A stretch of 64,000 nt of DNA from Marinirhabdus gelatinilytica (lineage in GTDB: Bacteria; Bacteroidota; Bacteroidia; Flavobacteriales; Flavobacteriaceae): positions 420,496 to 484,495 of the forward strand of contig NZ_QRAO01000002.1 in the NCBI RefSeq assembly GCF_003353425.1, read 5' to 3'. The translations under genes were made by a program, and so were the position numbers. Shown here one piece after another: positions 35,298 through 44,319 of the stretch. The stretch's first letter is position 1, and every line of letters begins with the position of its first letter. The notes under the pieces were generated by a model, which saw only the letters and a list, made by a program, of their open reading frames with translations, did no database searches and had not been told where the DNA came from.

Positions 35298-36860
35298 TTA
35301 TTTCTTAGCCGATTTCTTTCTTTTTCTGAAAAAATTATACCCAAACAGCCCAATTACAGCTATTACAAAATAGATAAAGTAGGAAACGGGTTTCCCAGAA
35401 CCGCCAACGGTAGTAAAAAACCTGTCCCAACGGAAAGATCCTGTATTGCTATCGTAGCTCATCCAAATAAACACGGGTTTTCCAACCACGTGGTTAAAGG
35501 GTACATAGCCCCAGGTACGTGCGTCTTGGGAGTTGTTTCGGTTATCTCCCATGAGCCAGTAATAGTCCATTTTAAAGGTATACTCGGTCAATGGCTGGCC
35601 ATTAAGGAGTACTTGGGTCCCGTTTTGGGTGATCTTGTTTTCAATACCCATTTCAATTCCTTCGTACACCTCGATAATACGTTTGTAAAAAGGGATGCTC
35701 TGTGCGTTGATGGCCACGGTTTTTCCAGCTTCCGGGATATAGATGGGACCAAAGAAATTATTGTTGAATTCATACTCAGCATTATTGGGGAAGACAGAAG
35801 CATCGTACCCAACTTCCATATCCTTGTAGGCAACTACACGTTCCACATCCGGATTGTTTTTAATTTTTTCAAGCGCTTCGTCCGTTGCGTGAATTTCGTA
35901 AACAATAGGGTCTTGGTTTATGGGGCGGATATCGGTAATATCATAACGTTCTTTGACAAACTGGATGTTCAGCGGTTTTTTGGTTACGATTTGGTATCCA
36001 AACTGAACCTTCGCTCTGTCCGGTAGTTCCAAGGGTTGCCCATCAATAAACACCCTTCCGTTCCTAACCGAGAGCGAATCGCCCGGAATCCCTACACAAC
36101 GCTTAACGTAATTAGATTTTTTATCAATAGGTTTTATAACGCTACCCCGCATAGAGGCAGGGTTAATATCTATAAGTGTATCTACTGGCCAGTTGAACAC
36201 CACGATATCATTGCGCTTAATTTTTTGGAACCCAGGGAACCTAAAATATGGTATCTGCGGCTCTTTACTGTACGATTTTACCCCAGCAACCGGAATGGTG
36301 TCATGAACCATTGGGAAAGCAATAGGGGTCATAGGGGCTCTTGCACCGTAATGGAATTTGCTCACAAAAAGGAAATCTCCCACCAACAACGATTTTTCCA
36401 AAGAAGAAGTTGGTATGGTAAACGGTTGCATAAAATAGGTGTGTACAATGGTTGCCGCGACCACAGCAAATAATATAGAACTAACCCACTCCCCAGCCGA
36501 AGTCCTAGGTTTTAGGCTCCTATCCTCAATATGGGTAACGTCTTGGGTGTAGTTTATGTAGTATATGTACAGTCCTAATGTGATGAGTACCAAAAAGGTA
36601 TCTGCATTGCTGTTTCGTCCAAAGCTACGGATAGTCTCTACCCAAACCACTGGGAACATAATCAAATTTACTATGGGGATGAACAGAAGGATGGTCCACC
36701 ACCAGGGGCGGTTAATTATTTTCATCAATACAACCGCATTGTACACGGGGACTGCAGCTTCCCAAGCTTTCCTTCCTGCCTTGATGTATAGTTTCCACGT
36801 TCCAGCGAAGTGCACTACTTGCACTATTAAAATAAACACTAACCAACCGGTCCAACTCAT
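35298..36860 (-). CDS. lepB: Signal peptidase I (long Bacteroidota type)
   Basis: Cleaves signal peptides in the periplasm. 520 residues against about 200-320 usual, because of an extra N-terminal membrane domain (three helices in residues 1-105). Catalytic Ser153 lies in PTSSLEKSLLVGDF and catalytic Lys253 in SNYVKRCVGIPGD; the box GDNRNNSQDARTWG is near the C-terminus, before a final membrane helix. A 10-bp hairpin lies in its leader. It lies between dapB and wbqC in the conserved parAB-dapB-lepB gene order. Confidence 0.94.
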   Translation of the reverse strand: MSWTGWLVFILIVQVVHFAGTWKLYIKAGRKAWEAAVPVYNAVVLMKIINRPWWWTILLFIPIVNLIMFPVVWVETIRSFGRNSNADTFLVLITLGLYIYYINYTQDVTHIEDRSLKPRTSAGEWVSSILFAVVAATIVHTYFMQPFTIPTSSLEKSLLVGDFLFVSKFHYGARAPMTPIAFPMVHDTIPVAGVKSYSKEPQIPYFRFPGFQKIKRNDIVVFNWPVDTLIDINPASMRGSVIKPIDKKSNYVKRCVGIPGDSLSVRNGRVFIDGQPLELPDRAKVQFGYQIVTKKPLNIQFVKERYDITDIRPINQDPIVYEIHATDEALEKIKNNPDVERVVAYKDMEVGYDASVFPNNAEYEFNNNFFGPIYIPEAGKTVAINAQSIPFYKRIIEVYEGIEMGIENKITQNGTQVLLNGQPLTEYTFKMDYYWLMGDNRNNSQDARTWGYVPFNHVVGKPVFIWMSYDSNTGSFRWDRFFTTVGGSGKPVSYFIYFVIAVIGLFGYNFFRKRKKSAKK

Positions 36861-36879
36861 TGTTATAATCTTTTTAATT

Positions 36880-36904
36880 GTAGATTTCTAAAGCAGAAAT
36901 CTAC
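36880..36904. repeat. perfect 10-bp inverted repeat in the lepB leader
   Basis: GTAGATTTCT and AGAAATCTAC are separated by five bases. On the minus strand there is no T run after it, so it is not an obvious terminator; it would form a hairpin about 20 bases before the lepB ATG. Confidence 0.7.
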
Positions 36905-36954
36905 GCTCTTGTTATTTTATCTTATTGCATACTGAAGTATACTATTCCTTTATT

Positions 36955-37653
36955 TTAAATTCCTAGCACATCCTTCATAGTAAACACGCCTTTTTTGTTT
37001 TTTAACCATTGTGCCGCTAAGATAGCACCTTTGGCAAAACCATCTCTTGTGTGCGCCTTGTGCGTTAAGGAAATAGTATCTATTGCCGAAACATACGCTA
37101 CGGTGTGGGTTCCTTTTACGTCACCCTCCCGTACGGCTTCTATCTTAATTTCGTTGTCCTGTGGGGTTTCCATAGTCCAAGATTTTTTTTCTGAATGCTG
37201 TATAATCCCTTCAGCAATCGTGATGGCCGTGCCACTGGGAGCATCCAGTTTTTGGGTATGGTGAATTTCTTCAATCCCTGCTGAATACTCCTTCCAGGGA
37301 GCCATTATTTTTGCAGCATATTCATTGATACTGAAGAACAGGTTTACCCCAATACTGAAATTGGACGCATAGATAAAGCTTCCGTTACATTTTTTGCACA
37401 ATTGTACCATATCATCATATTCTGAAAGCCATCCGGTAGTGCCCGAAACCACAGGAATATTTTTCTCCAGGCAGTGTGCAATATTGGTCACGGCAGCTTC
37501 AGGTATTGAAAACTCTATGGCGGCTTCGGCTCGGGTAAGCGTTCCTTCTTCAAGAGAACTTCCTTTTTTATATACAATCTCGTGCCCCATTTCTTTTGCC
37601 AAGCGCTCTATGGTCTTGCCCATTTTTCCGTACCCTAACAATGCTAGTTTCAT
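36955..37653 (-). CDS. dapB: 4-hydroxy-tetrahydrodipicolinate reductase
   Basis: NAD(P)H-dependent step of lysine and diaminopimelate synthesis. 232 residues, slightly short of the 265 usual, as in Bacteroidota. GYGKMG (7-12) binds the cofactor, GTTGW is at 71-75, and the catalytic HH at 131-132 with K135 lies in EIHHTQKLDAPSGTA. Its ATG overlaps the stop of the DUF5683 gene by four bases, indicating coupled translation. Confidence 0.95.
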   Translation of the reverse strand: MKLALLGYGKMGKTIERLAKEMGHEIVYKKGSSLEEGTLTRAEAAIEFSIPEAAVTNIAHCLEKNIPVVSGTTGWLSEYDDMVQLCKKCNGSFIYASNFSIGVNLFFSINEYAAKIMAPWKEYSAGIEEIHHTQKLDAPSGTAITIAEGIIQHSEKKSWTMETPQDNEIKIEAVREGDVKGTHTVAYVSAIDTISLTHKAHTRDGFAKGAILAAQWLKNKKGVFTMKDVLGI

Positions 37654-38246
37654 TTCAGTTTAAATTTTAGTGCCAGACCATAACTAGGTCGGGTATCCAC
37701 AGGGTTTACCTCAAAATTTGGTTCTATTGAAAGATCTTCACTTACATCGTATTGCTTTAAGTGGGCATCTACATTTGCATCGATAATATTCACAAGATAA
37801 AAAGCAATTGCCACTAGAATACTGATGTCCTTGTTTTTTTGGGCAGATTCCTGTGCATCAATAAGCCTGTCGTTGCTAATCACTGGGGTAGTGCCATCGC
37901 CATAAAATTCGTCGTCTGTAAATCCTGCAAGTCTACGTTTGTAAGCGTTTCGGAACCTGTCGTAATCATTATCATTACGTATATGGAAATAAATTCCTGA
38001 AGCTATTCCAGCATACACAATGGGTATTTTCCAGTATTTTTTGTTGTAGGCCTGCCCCAATCCGGGCAACACAGCCGAATAGAATGCAGCTTTGCTGGGC
38101 GCCAAGGGCTCATAGGGGGCTCTGGTAGCAAGCGTGTCTGGTTTAACGACTAAAGAATCTTTCTGTACGATAAGGGTGTCCTGTGCGTGGCCAAGGGAAG
38201 CAGTCGCAAATAATAAAAGTAGTATATATGCGAATTTATTTTTCAC
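37650..38246 (-). CDS. DUF5683 domain membrane protein
   Basis: About 199 residues from GTG 38246 (chosen because it gives the signal peptide VKNKFAYILLLLFATASLGHAQ); the frame is open further to ATG 38273, which would add nine residues. The domain shows SAVLPGLGQAYNKKYWKIPI and IYFHIRNDNDYDRFR, with two or three hydrophobic segments. The family is found in Bacteroidota between parB and dapB. Function unknown. The start overlaps the parB 3' end. Confidence 0.87.
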   Translation of the reverse strand: MKNKFAYILLLLFATASLGHAQDTLIVQKDSLVVKPDTLATRAPYEPLAPSKAAFYSAVLPGLGQAYNKKYWKIPIVYAGIASGIYFHIRNDNDYDRFRNAYKRRLAGFTDDEFYGDGTTPVISNDRLIDAQESAQKNKDISILVAIAFYLVNIIDANVDAHLKQYDVSEDLSIEPNFEVNPVDTRPSYGLALKFKLK

Positions 38247-39135
38247 TTTTAAGGAGTGCGAGTATACGTTCAAATTCGGCTTTGTTGTTAAAGGGTATCA
38301 AGAACTGTCCTTTGCCAGATTTAGATACCTTCACATCTACTTTTGTATCCAGAATAGTGCTCAGTTCCCTTCTGGCCTTATTTGCATAGGTTGGGATTGC
38401 TTTCTTGGTAGGGGCTTTTTTTTCTTCGGGGGATTTGCTGTTGCGTACCAAGGCTTCGGTATCTCGTACCGATAATTTTTTTGAAAGTATTTTTTCGTAG
38501 ATGTCCAACTGTTCGTCCACATTCTCAACATTAATGAGTGCGCGGCCGTGACCCATGGAGATAAAACCGTCACGCATCCCGGTTTGGATTATTGGATCCA
38601 ATTTCAGCAATCTAAGATAGTTGGCAATAGTGGAGCGGTTTTTCCCTACACGGTCGCTTAGCTCTTCTTGCGTAATTTGTATTTCCTCGATAAGACGTTG
38701 GTAGGAAAGTGCGATCTCGATGGGATCCAGGTCTTGGCGCTGGATATTTTCAACCAAGGCCATTTCAAGCGATTCTTGGTCATTTGCAATACGTATGTAG
38801 GCGGGGATGCTTGTTAACCCGATGAGTTTTGAAGCCCTGAACCTGCGCTCACCACTTACCAGTTGGTAGCTGTTAAAGCCCAGTTTGCGAACCGTGATGG
38901 GTTGTATGACCCCCAATTCTTTTATAGATGATGCCAACTCACGAAGGGATTCTTCATTAAAGCTGGTGCGAGGCTGGAAGGGGTTCATTTCAATAAAATC
39001 CAGTTCCAGTTCTACAATGTTACCAACAACCTTATCGGCATTTTTATCTTTAACAGATTGTATATCGTTCTCAGGGTCTTTCAGCAATGCAGAGAGACCA
39101 CGACCCAAGGCTTGTTTTTTTGTTGCTTTCGCCAT
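38236..39135 (-). CDS. parB: Chromosome partitioning protein ParB
   Basis: CTP-dependent DNA-binding clamp that loads at parS for chromosome segregation. 299 residues. The ParB/Srx domain shows NPFQPRTSF, then SIKELGVIQPITVR and LVSGERRFRASKL; the helix-turn-helix has SDRVGKNRSTIANYLRLLKL, and a C-terminal dimer domain follows. It lies 32 bases downstream of parA. No parS site was identified in this window by eye. Confidence 0.95.
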   Translation of the reverse strand: MAKATKKQALGRGLSALLKDPENDIQSVKDKNADKVVGNIVELELDFIEMNPFQPRTSFNEESLRELASSIKELGVIQPITVRKLGFNSYQLVSGERRFRASKLIGLTSIPAYIRIANDQESLEMALVENIQRQDLDPIEIALSYQRLIEEIQITQEELSDRVGKNRSTIANYLRLLKLDPIIQTGMRDGFISMGHGRALINVENVDEQLDIYEKILSKKLSVRDTEALVRNSKSPEEKKAPTKKAIPTYANKARRELSTILDTKVDVKVSKSGKGQFLIPFNNKAEFERILALLKSEK

Positions 39136-39167
39136 TTTTTATGTTCCGCTTACAGCGGTATACCTTT

Positions 39168-39932
39168 TTATGCGTTCTTTTCAATTAATTCTTGCGCCAA
39201 ACTTAAGTAATTGTTGGCTCCTTTACTACCGGCATCGTAACTAATTATGCTTTCGCCATAACTGGGGGCTTCACTTAAACGTACGTTTCGCTGGATGATT
39301 GTTTTAAAAACCATGGTATCAAAATGTTTTTTTACCTCGTCCACCACCTGGTTGGACAGGCGCAAACGTGAGTCGTACATTGTAAGTAGCAATCCTTCAA
39401 TATCAAGGTCCTTGTTATGTATTTTTTGTACACTTTTTATGGTGTTTAGCAGTTTTCCCAGTCCTTCCAATGCAAAATACTCGCATTGGATGGGAATAAT
39501 CACGGCATCTGCCGCTGTTAGGGCGTTGAGTGTAAGCAAGCCCAGTGATGGCGCACAATCTATTAAAATATAGTCGTACTTATCTTTTAGGTCTATAATG
39601 GCCTCCCGCATCATATATTCCCTATTCTCTTTATCTACCAGTTCAATTTCAATGGCGACCAAGTCTATATGCGCTGGGATGATATCCAGATTTGGAGACG
39701 CTGTTTTTACAATGGCCTTGGTGGCCTTAGTAGTGTGTTCCAGCAATTGATAGGTGCCAATTTCTACCGTTTCAACCTCTATGCCCAACCCAGATGTGGC
39801 ATTGGCCTGTGGGTCTGCATCTATCAACAGCACTTTTTTCTCCAGCACCCCTAGGGATGCGGCTAGGTTTACACTCGTGGTAGTTTTTCCCACACCTCCT
39901 TTTTGATTGGCAATAGCAATTATTTTACCCAT
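39168..39932 (-). CDS. parA: Chromosome partitioning ATPase ParA
   Basis: Walker-type DNA-binding ATPase that moves ParB-bound origins. 254 residues. The deviant Walker A KGGVGKTTT is at residues 11-19 with the signature lysine at position 11, followed by LIDADPQANATSGLG and the Walker B IDCAPSLGLLTLNALTAA. The size suits a chromosomal Soj-type rather than a plasmid ParA. It heads the parA-parB-DUF5683-dapB group, with lepB following after a 94-base gap. Confidence 0.95.
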   Translation of the reverse strand: MGKIIAIANQKGGVGKTTTSVNLAASLGVLEKKVLLIDADPQANATSGLGIEVETVEIGTYQLLEHTTKATKAIVKTASPNLDIIPAHIDLVAIEIELVDKENREYMMREAIIDLKDKYDYILIDCAPSLGLLTLNALTAADAVIIPIQCEYFALEGLGKLLNTIKSVQKIHNKDLDIEGLLLTMYDSRLRLSNQVVDEVKKHFDTMVFKTIIQRNVRLSEAPSYGESIISYDAGSKGANNYLSLAQELIEKNA

Positions 39933-40139
39933 TAAGATACTTTCGGTTTAAAGGATAAAAATACGATTAATTATGCGGAGTGAAAATGATATTTGTTAAC
40001 AGGAAGTGAACAATTTATTTGGTTGTGCAAGGAGTTTTAAAACAGTTCGTGCCCTAACGAAACATAGAGGTTTGTTTTTACGATTTTTAAAACAAGTAAG
40101 ACAGCTGTCTTGTGCTATTCAGATATTGGATGGTTCTTT

Positions 40140-41273
40140 TCAGAATTTAACATCTATATCAAACCGTATCCTGCTACCATTTTCCTTTGCAATGCCAAGG
40201 GGAATAAGTTGTTCCACAACATAGTATTTTACTTTTAGAGTTATTTTTTCGCCAATTTTATGTCCAGCGACCAACTCAACGCCGTTATAATTGGTTAAAC
40301 GTCCATCTGGAGATCCTGCCGAGGAATAGTCCCACCTGGCCCAATCGTTTTGCGCGAGAAAATCCACTATGGAATATTGCTGAAGATTCGCATAGGTAGC
40401 GCCATACGCCCAGTCTCCTTTTTTTGATAGCTTGCCATATTTCAGCCCTAGGACAAATCCAGATTTCTGGCCCCTACGATTTTTTGGGATTGAATCGTTG
40501 CTGCTATAATCCTGTAAGTTTTCATAATAATCCAACTCAATATACAAGGGAGCTTTGTCCACCACCTTGAATTTTGTACCAATGTGCGCAATGGTATAAT
40601 CGAGCAAGAAGGTATCATTGCCGTCGGGAATGTTTGGGATGTTCTTGAACAGGTAAAGAGATGGAAACAGGGTGAGTCTTCCTTTAAGGAGCGTAGTTGA
40701 AACTTGAAAACCTTGAAAATAGGAGTCCTCATCAAACGATTGGTTAGTAGTGGCAATAATGTAGTGACCGCCCTTTACGCTGAAATAATCAATAACCGAG
40801 GTGTTTATATCAAATTCCTTCTGAAGAAAAACGCCTTCCGGGTACACATTGTCACTCCAAAAAAGTTCGTTGTTTTTGCTATAAGGAAAGGTGTTCTTGC
40901 CCAACCAAAAACTAAAAGTCTCCCAACTGCCTTGAAAATAAGCTTTCTCGAATCCTATGGGTAAGGTGCCAAATTCCTGGACCCCATCGCCAAGCGTTAA
41001 TTGTGGGTCTTGTTGCTTACGGGGATTTCCCGTTCTTATCCTGAAGCCTACTTTATACCATTTGCCTGTATAATTTACTCCTGCTCTTACTCTATAACGC
41101 AGCCTGGTCCTGTCCTCCCTGAAGGATCCATCACTCTTTCTTGAATCCCAGTCCTGCTCTACACGAAAACGAAAATCTGCCTCAAAAGATAGCTTGGATA
41201 GTAACGAGTCTAGTTGTGCCGTTACGCTCATGGGAACAACAAACAATGCTAATAAAAGTAATGGTGCTTTCAC
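40140..41273 (-). CDS. outer-membrane beta-barrel (putative porin)
   Basis: 377 residues with a signal peptide (MKAPLLLLALFVVPMSVTAQ) and no membrane helices after it. The remainder shows alternating aromatic and polar residues in barrel-like strands (YRVRAGVNYTGKWYKVGFRI, SFWLGKNTFPYSKNNEL) and ends in Phe (RIRFDIDVKF), as outer-membrane barrels do. The best guess is a specialised porin; the substrate is not predictable. A tandem 10-bp direct repeat lies just upstream of its start. Confidence 0.78.
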   Translation of the reverse strand: MKAPLLLLALFVVPMSVTAQLDSLLSKLSFEADFRFRVEQDWDSRKSDGSFREDRTRLRYRVRAGVNYTGKWYKVGFRIRTGNPRKQQDPQLTLGDGVQEFGTLPIGFEKAYFQGSWETFSFWLGKNTFPYSKNNELFWSDNVYPEGVFLQKEFDINTSVIDYFSVKGGHYIIATTNQSFDEDSYFQGFQVSTTLLKGRLTLFPSLYLFKNIPNIPDGNDTFLLDYTIAHIGTKFKVVDKAPLYIELDYYENLQDYSSNDSIPKNRRGQKSGFVLGLKYGKLSKKGDWAYGATYANLQQYSIVDFLAQNDWARWDYSSAGSPDGRLTNYNGVELVAGHKIGEKITLKVKYYVVEQLIPLGIAKENGSRIRFDIDVKF

Positions 41274-41281
41274 CTATATCG

Positions 41282-41305
41282 TAATGTACTAGTTATAATG
41301 TACTA
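41282..41305. promoter_or_regulatory. two direct copies of TAATGTACTA, candidate operator
   Basis: Exact 10-bp copies at 41282-41291 and 41296-41305 (14-bp period) a few bases upstream of the porin gene. The position suits a regulatory site. Confidence 0.35.
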
Positions 41306-41385
41306 TATAAATATAGGTAAACTTTTTTGGGTGCGGCTTACTTGCTGTTTGCTGTCAATACCTCGCTGGTATTAAACGCTGTGCT

Positions 41386-42180
41386 TTATTTTAACTGAAA
41401 ATGTATATGGTCGTCATGTCTAACAGCTTGACAGCCGTGAAAACGTACCTTTCCGTTGGTTAGAATTAAGCGATCTTTAAGATGTGGCTCAATAAATACT
41501 TTGCCTACCTCGCCTTGCTTTACTATTGATAAAACCAGATCACGAGTTCCTTTTTTTGAAAATACTATCTGTTTGTTTATGGCTCCAAAGCTGAGATATT
41601 TTGGAAAGTCGTACTGCCAGTTCCCACGATTTTTACATACAGTGTTTTGGTCGTACTCGTTAGCTTTTGGAGGTTCGTAAATACCATATCCGCTAACAGA
41701 AGGCTTTTTGTTGGTTAGTTGTCCATTTGGATTTTCATAGATAAGCGAAACGTCAATTTTTTTTCCATCGTTGTGACTCAAGTGTGGCAGAAGCGGAAAC
41801 TTATCTATGAAGGGAAAGTTCGCATCTAGGTACATCAACTTTATACCGCTGTTTTGTTCTTCAAATTGTACTGCTATTTGCTTTAGGGTTTCGTTTAGCT
41901 CTGGCCGTACGTAATTCCTATTTGCAAGTTTGTAAAAGAAGGAATGCGCTTTCAATAATTCTGTTTCCTTTAACTTTACTCGCCCGAAAATTGGCGCCAC
42001 ATTGGGAATAATTAAAAAAGTAGAGAGCAAGTACAGGCCTGCAAAAGTTCCAATACGTTTTAATTTACTTTTAGTATCTGTTCTTTTAACGAGTAGTACT
42101 GAAACTACATATACCACCCCACCAATTTGAGTCACGACAGTTAACAATACAAAGATGATGATGTGTAGGATTATTTTCAA
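41386..42180 (-). CDS. membrane-anchored LAS-type (M15/M74-like) metallopeptidase
   Basis: 264 residues: two N-terminal membrane helices (about 4-31 and 43-62), then an extracytoplasmic domain. Zinc-site pattern of LAS peptidases: H136 and D143 in SHNDGKKID (S-H-x2-G-x3-D), and H258-I-H260 in RHDDHIHFQ near the C-terminus. These enzymes usually cut D-amino-acid bonds in peptidoglycan cross-bridges, so cell-wall remodelling is inferred. Exact family (M15 or M74) is uncertain. It lies alone before a duplicated 115-bp segment. Confidence 0.75.
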   Translation of the reverse strand: MKIILHIIIFVLLTVVTQIGGVVYVVSVLLVKRTDTKSKLKRIGTFAGLYLLSTFLIIPNVAPIFGRVKLKETELLKAHSFFYKLANRNYVRPELNETLKQIAVQFEEQNSGIKLMYLDANFPFIDKFPLLPHLSHNDGKKIDVSLIYENPNGQLTNKKPSVSGYGIYEPPKANEYDQNTVCKNRGNWQYDFPKYLSFGAINKQIVFSKKGTRDLVLSIVKQGEVGKVFIEPHLKDRLILTNGKVRFHGCQAVRHDDHIHFQLK

Positions 42181-42241
42181 AGGGTGTGAACTGTAATACT
42201 TGGCAAGTGTTATTCTACTTTTTCTGAATTATCTTATGCAT

Positions 42242-42478
42242 GTTAATGGCAAAAGCCCCAAAACAACTGCTGCGCAAATTGGTTGTTTTGTTGCTTTCAC
42301 CACCCACAAAAAATGTGGGATATACTACGATTTATTCTTCTTTGACCGAATCATTTTATGGGGGTTAACGGCAAAAGCCCCAAAACAACTGCTGCGCAAA
42401 TTGGTTGTTTTGTTGCTTTCACCACCCACAAAAAATGTGGGATATACTACGATTTATTCTTCTTTGACCGAATCATTT
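42242..42478. repeat. 115-bp direct duplication (42242-42356 and 42364-42478)
   Basis: Two copies with one mismatch (T/C), a 122-bp period and a seven-base gap. The right copy contains the last codons and stop of the downstream SDR gene (ends 42447), and the left copy duplicates this 3' end outside the gene. Each copy carries an inverted repeat (CAAAACAAC...GTTGTTTTG) and a second short hairpin (CCCACA/TGTGGG). Confidence 0.93.
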
Positions 42479-43331
42479 GCTCTAGCATATCCCACATTTG
42501 TTCGGGGACTTCCTCTAGGAGGTTCATCTGCCCGGCTCCTTTTAACCATTCGCCGCCATCTATGGTAATAACTTCCCCATTCACATAAGCAGAAAAATCT
42601 GACACCAAATAAGCCGCAAGGTTTGCCAGTTCTTGATGGTCTCCCACACGCTTAAGGGGTACTTTTTTTGCAAGATCGAATTTCTCCTTTAGATCTCCTG
42701 GCAATAACCTATCCCAAGCGCCCTTGGTAGGGAAGGGGCCAGGGGCAATAGCGTTAAAGCGCATCCCGTACTTTGCCCATTCTACCGCAAGGGAGCGGGT
42801 CATGGCCAGTACACCTGCTTTCGCCGTAGCGCTGGGCACTACATAAGCCGATCCTGTAAAGGCATAGGTAGTTACAATGTTGAGTACGGTCTTATTGGTT
42901 TCTTTTTTTTCAATCCAATGTTTTCCAAAGGCGAGCGTGCAGTTTTTTGTACCTTTTAAAACAATGTCTATAATAGTATCAAAGGCATTGGCCGAAAGTC
43001 GTTCGGTAGGGGAGATAAAGTTTCCAGCTGCGTTGTTGAGAAGCACATCTACGGTACCAAATTCTTTTGTTGAGGCCTGTACCATAGCCTCCACTTCGTC
43101 GTAATTACGCACGTCGCATTGAACAGGAAGCACCGTGCCGCCAGTGGAAGTTTCCAACTCTTGTTTTACAGTTTGTAGCTTTTCAATATTTCTGGAGGTA
43201 ATCACCACATTGGCGCCAAGCTCCAAAAAATAGGTAGTCATAGATTTTCCCAAACCACTGCCACCGCCCGTTACTACGATTGTTTTTCCTTTTAGTGCGT
43301 CGTCGCGCAGCATTTTTGCTTTTAGGTCCAT
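42447..43331 (-). CDS. SDR family oxidoreductase, 2,4-dienoyl-CoA reductase-like
   Basis: 294 residues. The cofactor loop TGGGSGLGKS is near residue 22 and NNAAGNFISP in the middle. At the YxxxK position it has S-A-T-A-K (PSATAKAGVLAMTR), as in DECR-type reductases where the Tyr is absent but Lys kept; the total layout matches peroxisomal and bacterial 2,4-dienoyl-CoA reductases, so fatty-acid oxidation is the likely role. The gene ends inside a tandem-duplicated segment. Confidence 0.88.
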   Translation of the reverse strand: MDLKAKMLRDDALKGKTIVVTGGGSGLGKSMTTYFLELGANVVITSRNIEKLQTVKQELETSTGGTVLPVQCDVRNYDEVEAMVQASTKEFGTVDVLLNNAAGNFISPTERLSANAFDTIIDIVLKGTKNCTLAFGKHWIEKKETNKTVLNIVTTYAFTGSAYVVPSATAKAGVLAMTRSLAVEWAKYGMRFNAIAPGPFPTKGAWDRLLPGDLKEKFDLAKKVPLKRVGDHQELANLAAYLVSDFSAYVNGEVITIDGGEWLKGAGQMNLLEEVPEQMWDMLEQMIRSKKNKS

Positions 43332-43437
43332 TGTTTTCTTGTTTATTATGAAATGTAAAAATACTTGAAATTTCAGCAGATACTATGCTTGCATAGTAAT
43401 TATTTCTAAAATTTATAAAGAGAATAGGCAGCAAGGC

Positions 43438-44256
43438 TTAATACTGCTCCTTATTGTTAGGGAAGTCACCAGATTTTACATCGGTACTGTATTGCTCAAA
43501 TGCTTTGGTCATTTCGGCATACAAATCTAGATAACGACGCAAAAACCGTGGATTGAACTCATAGGTCATCCCTACCATATCGTGGGTTACAAGTACTTGG
43601 CCGTCCACACCATTCCCAGCACCAATTCCAATTATGGGGATAGAAACACTCTTGGCAACCTCTTCGGCAAGTTTTGCGGGTACTTTTTCTAGCACGATGG
43701 CAAAACAACCTGCTTTCTCAAGGAGCAGGGCGTCACTCTTCAGTTTTTCGGCTTCTGCTTCTTCCTTGGCCCGTACCGTGTAGGTACCAAATTTGTAGAT
43801 GGATTGCGGGGTCAATCCCAAATGTCCCATCACGGGAATACCTGCGTTTAAAATCCGTTTTACAGATTCCTTAATTTCTTTTCCACCTTCAACCTTTACA
43901 GCGTGGGCACCGCTTTCTTTCATAATTCGTATGGCCGAACGCAATGCCTCCTTGGGGTCACTTTGGTAGCTTCCAAAGGGGATGTCTACCACTACAAGAC
44001 TACGGTTTATGCCCCGCACTACCGAGGAGGCATGGTAAATCATCTGGTCCAACGTAATGGGTAGGGTAGTCTCGTGTCCGGCCATCACGTTGGAGGCCGA
44101 ATCTCCCACCAAAATTACGTCTATACCAGCTCCATCAACAATTTTTGCCATGGTAAAATCGTAAGCCGTAAGCATGGAGATTTTTTCACCTTTCTCCTTC
44201 ATATCAACCAGGGTCTTGGTGGTAATTCTTTTATATTCTTTTTTAGCAACGCTCAT
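43438..44256 (-). CDS. panB: 3-methyl-2-oxobutanoate hydroxymethyltransferase
   Basis: First step of pantothenate synthesis, transferring a hydroxymethyl group from methylene-THF to ketoisovalerate. 272 residues. [37 protein letters not shown] (Mg-binding Asp), and [14 protein letters not shown] are the family signatures. A TIM barrel, cytoplasmic. Divergent from the NTF2-like gene. No panC or panD lies in the window. Confidence 0.95.
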   Translation of the reverse strand: MSVAKKEYKRITTKTLVDMKEKGEKISMLTAYDFTMAKIVDGAGIDVILVGDSASNVMAGHETTLPITLDQMIYHASSVVRGINRSLVVVDIPFGSYQSDPKEALRSAIRIMKESGAHAVKVEGGKEIKESVKRILNAGIPVMGHLGLTPQSIYKFGTYTVRAKEEAEAEKLKSDALLLEKAGCFAIVLEKVPAKLAEEVAKSVSIPIIGIGAGNGVDGQVLVTHDMVGMTYEFNPRFLRRYLDLYAEMTKAFEQYSTDVKSGDFPNNKEQY

Positions 44257-44319
44257 ACTGTAACAATTTGAAATGTAAAAGTACTAATTTTGGTACTGAA
44301 ACCATTACACATTCCAATT

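Noticed and set aside
38400-39900. parS site near parAB
   Set aside because: No 16-bp TGTTTCACGTGAAACA-like palindrome was found by eye in or around the genes.
42200-42588. Plus-strand reading frames with the repeated peptide NGKSPKTTAAQIGCFVAF
   Set aside because: They are a by-product of the 115-bp duplication; the peptide is read from 3' sequence of the SDR gene, with no start signal or family.
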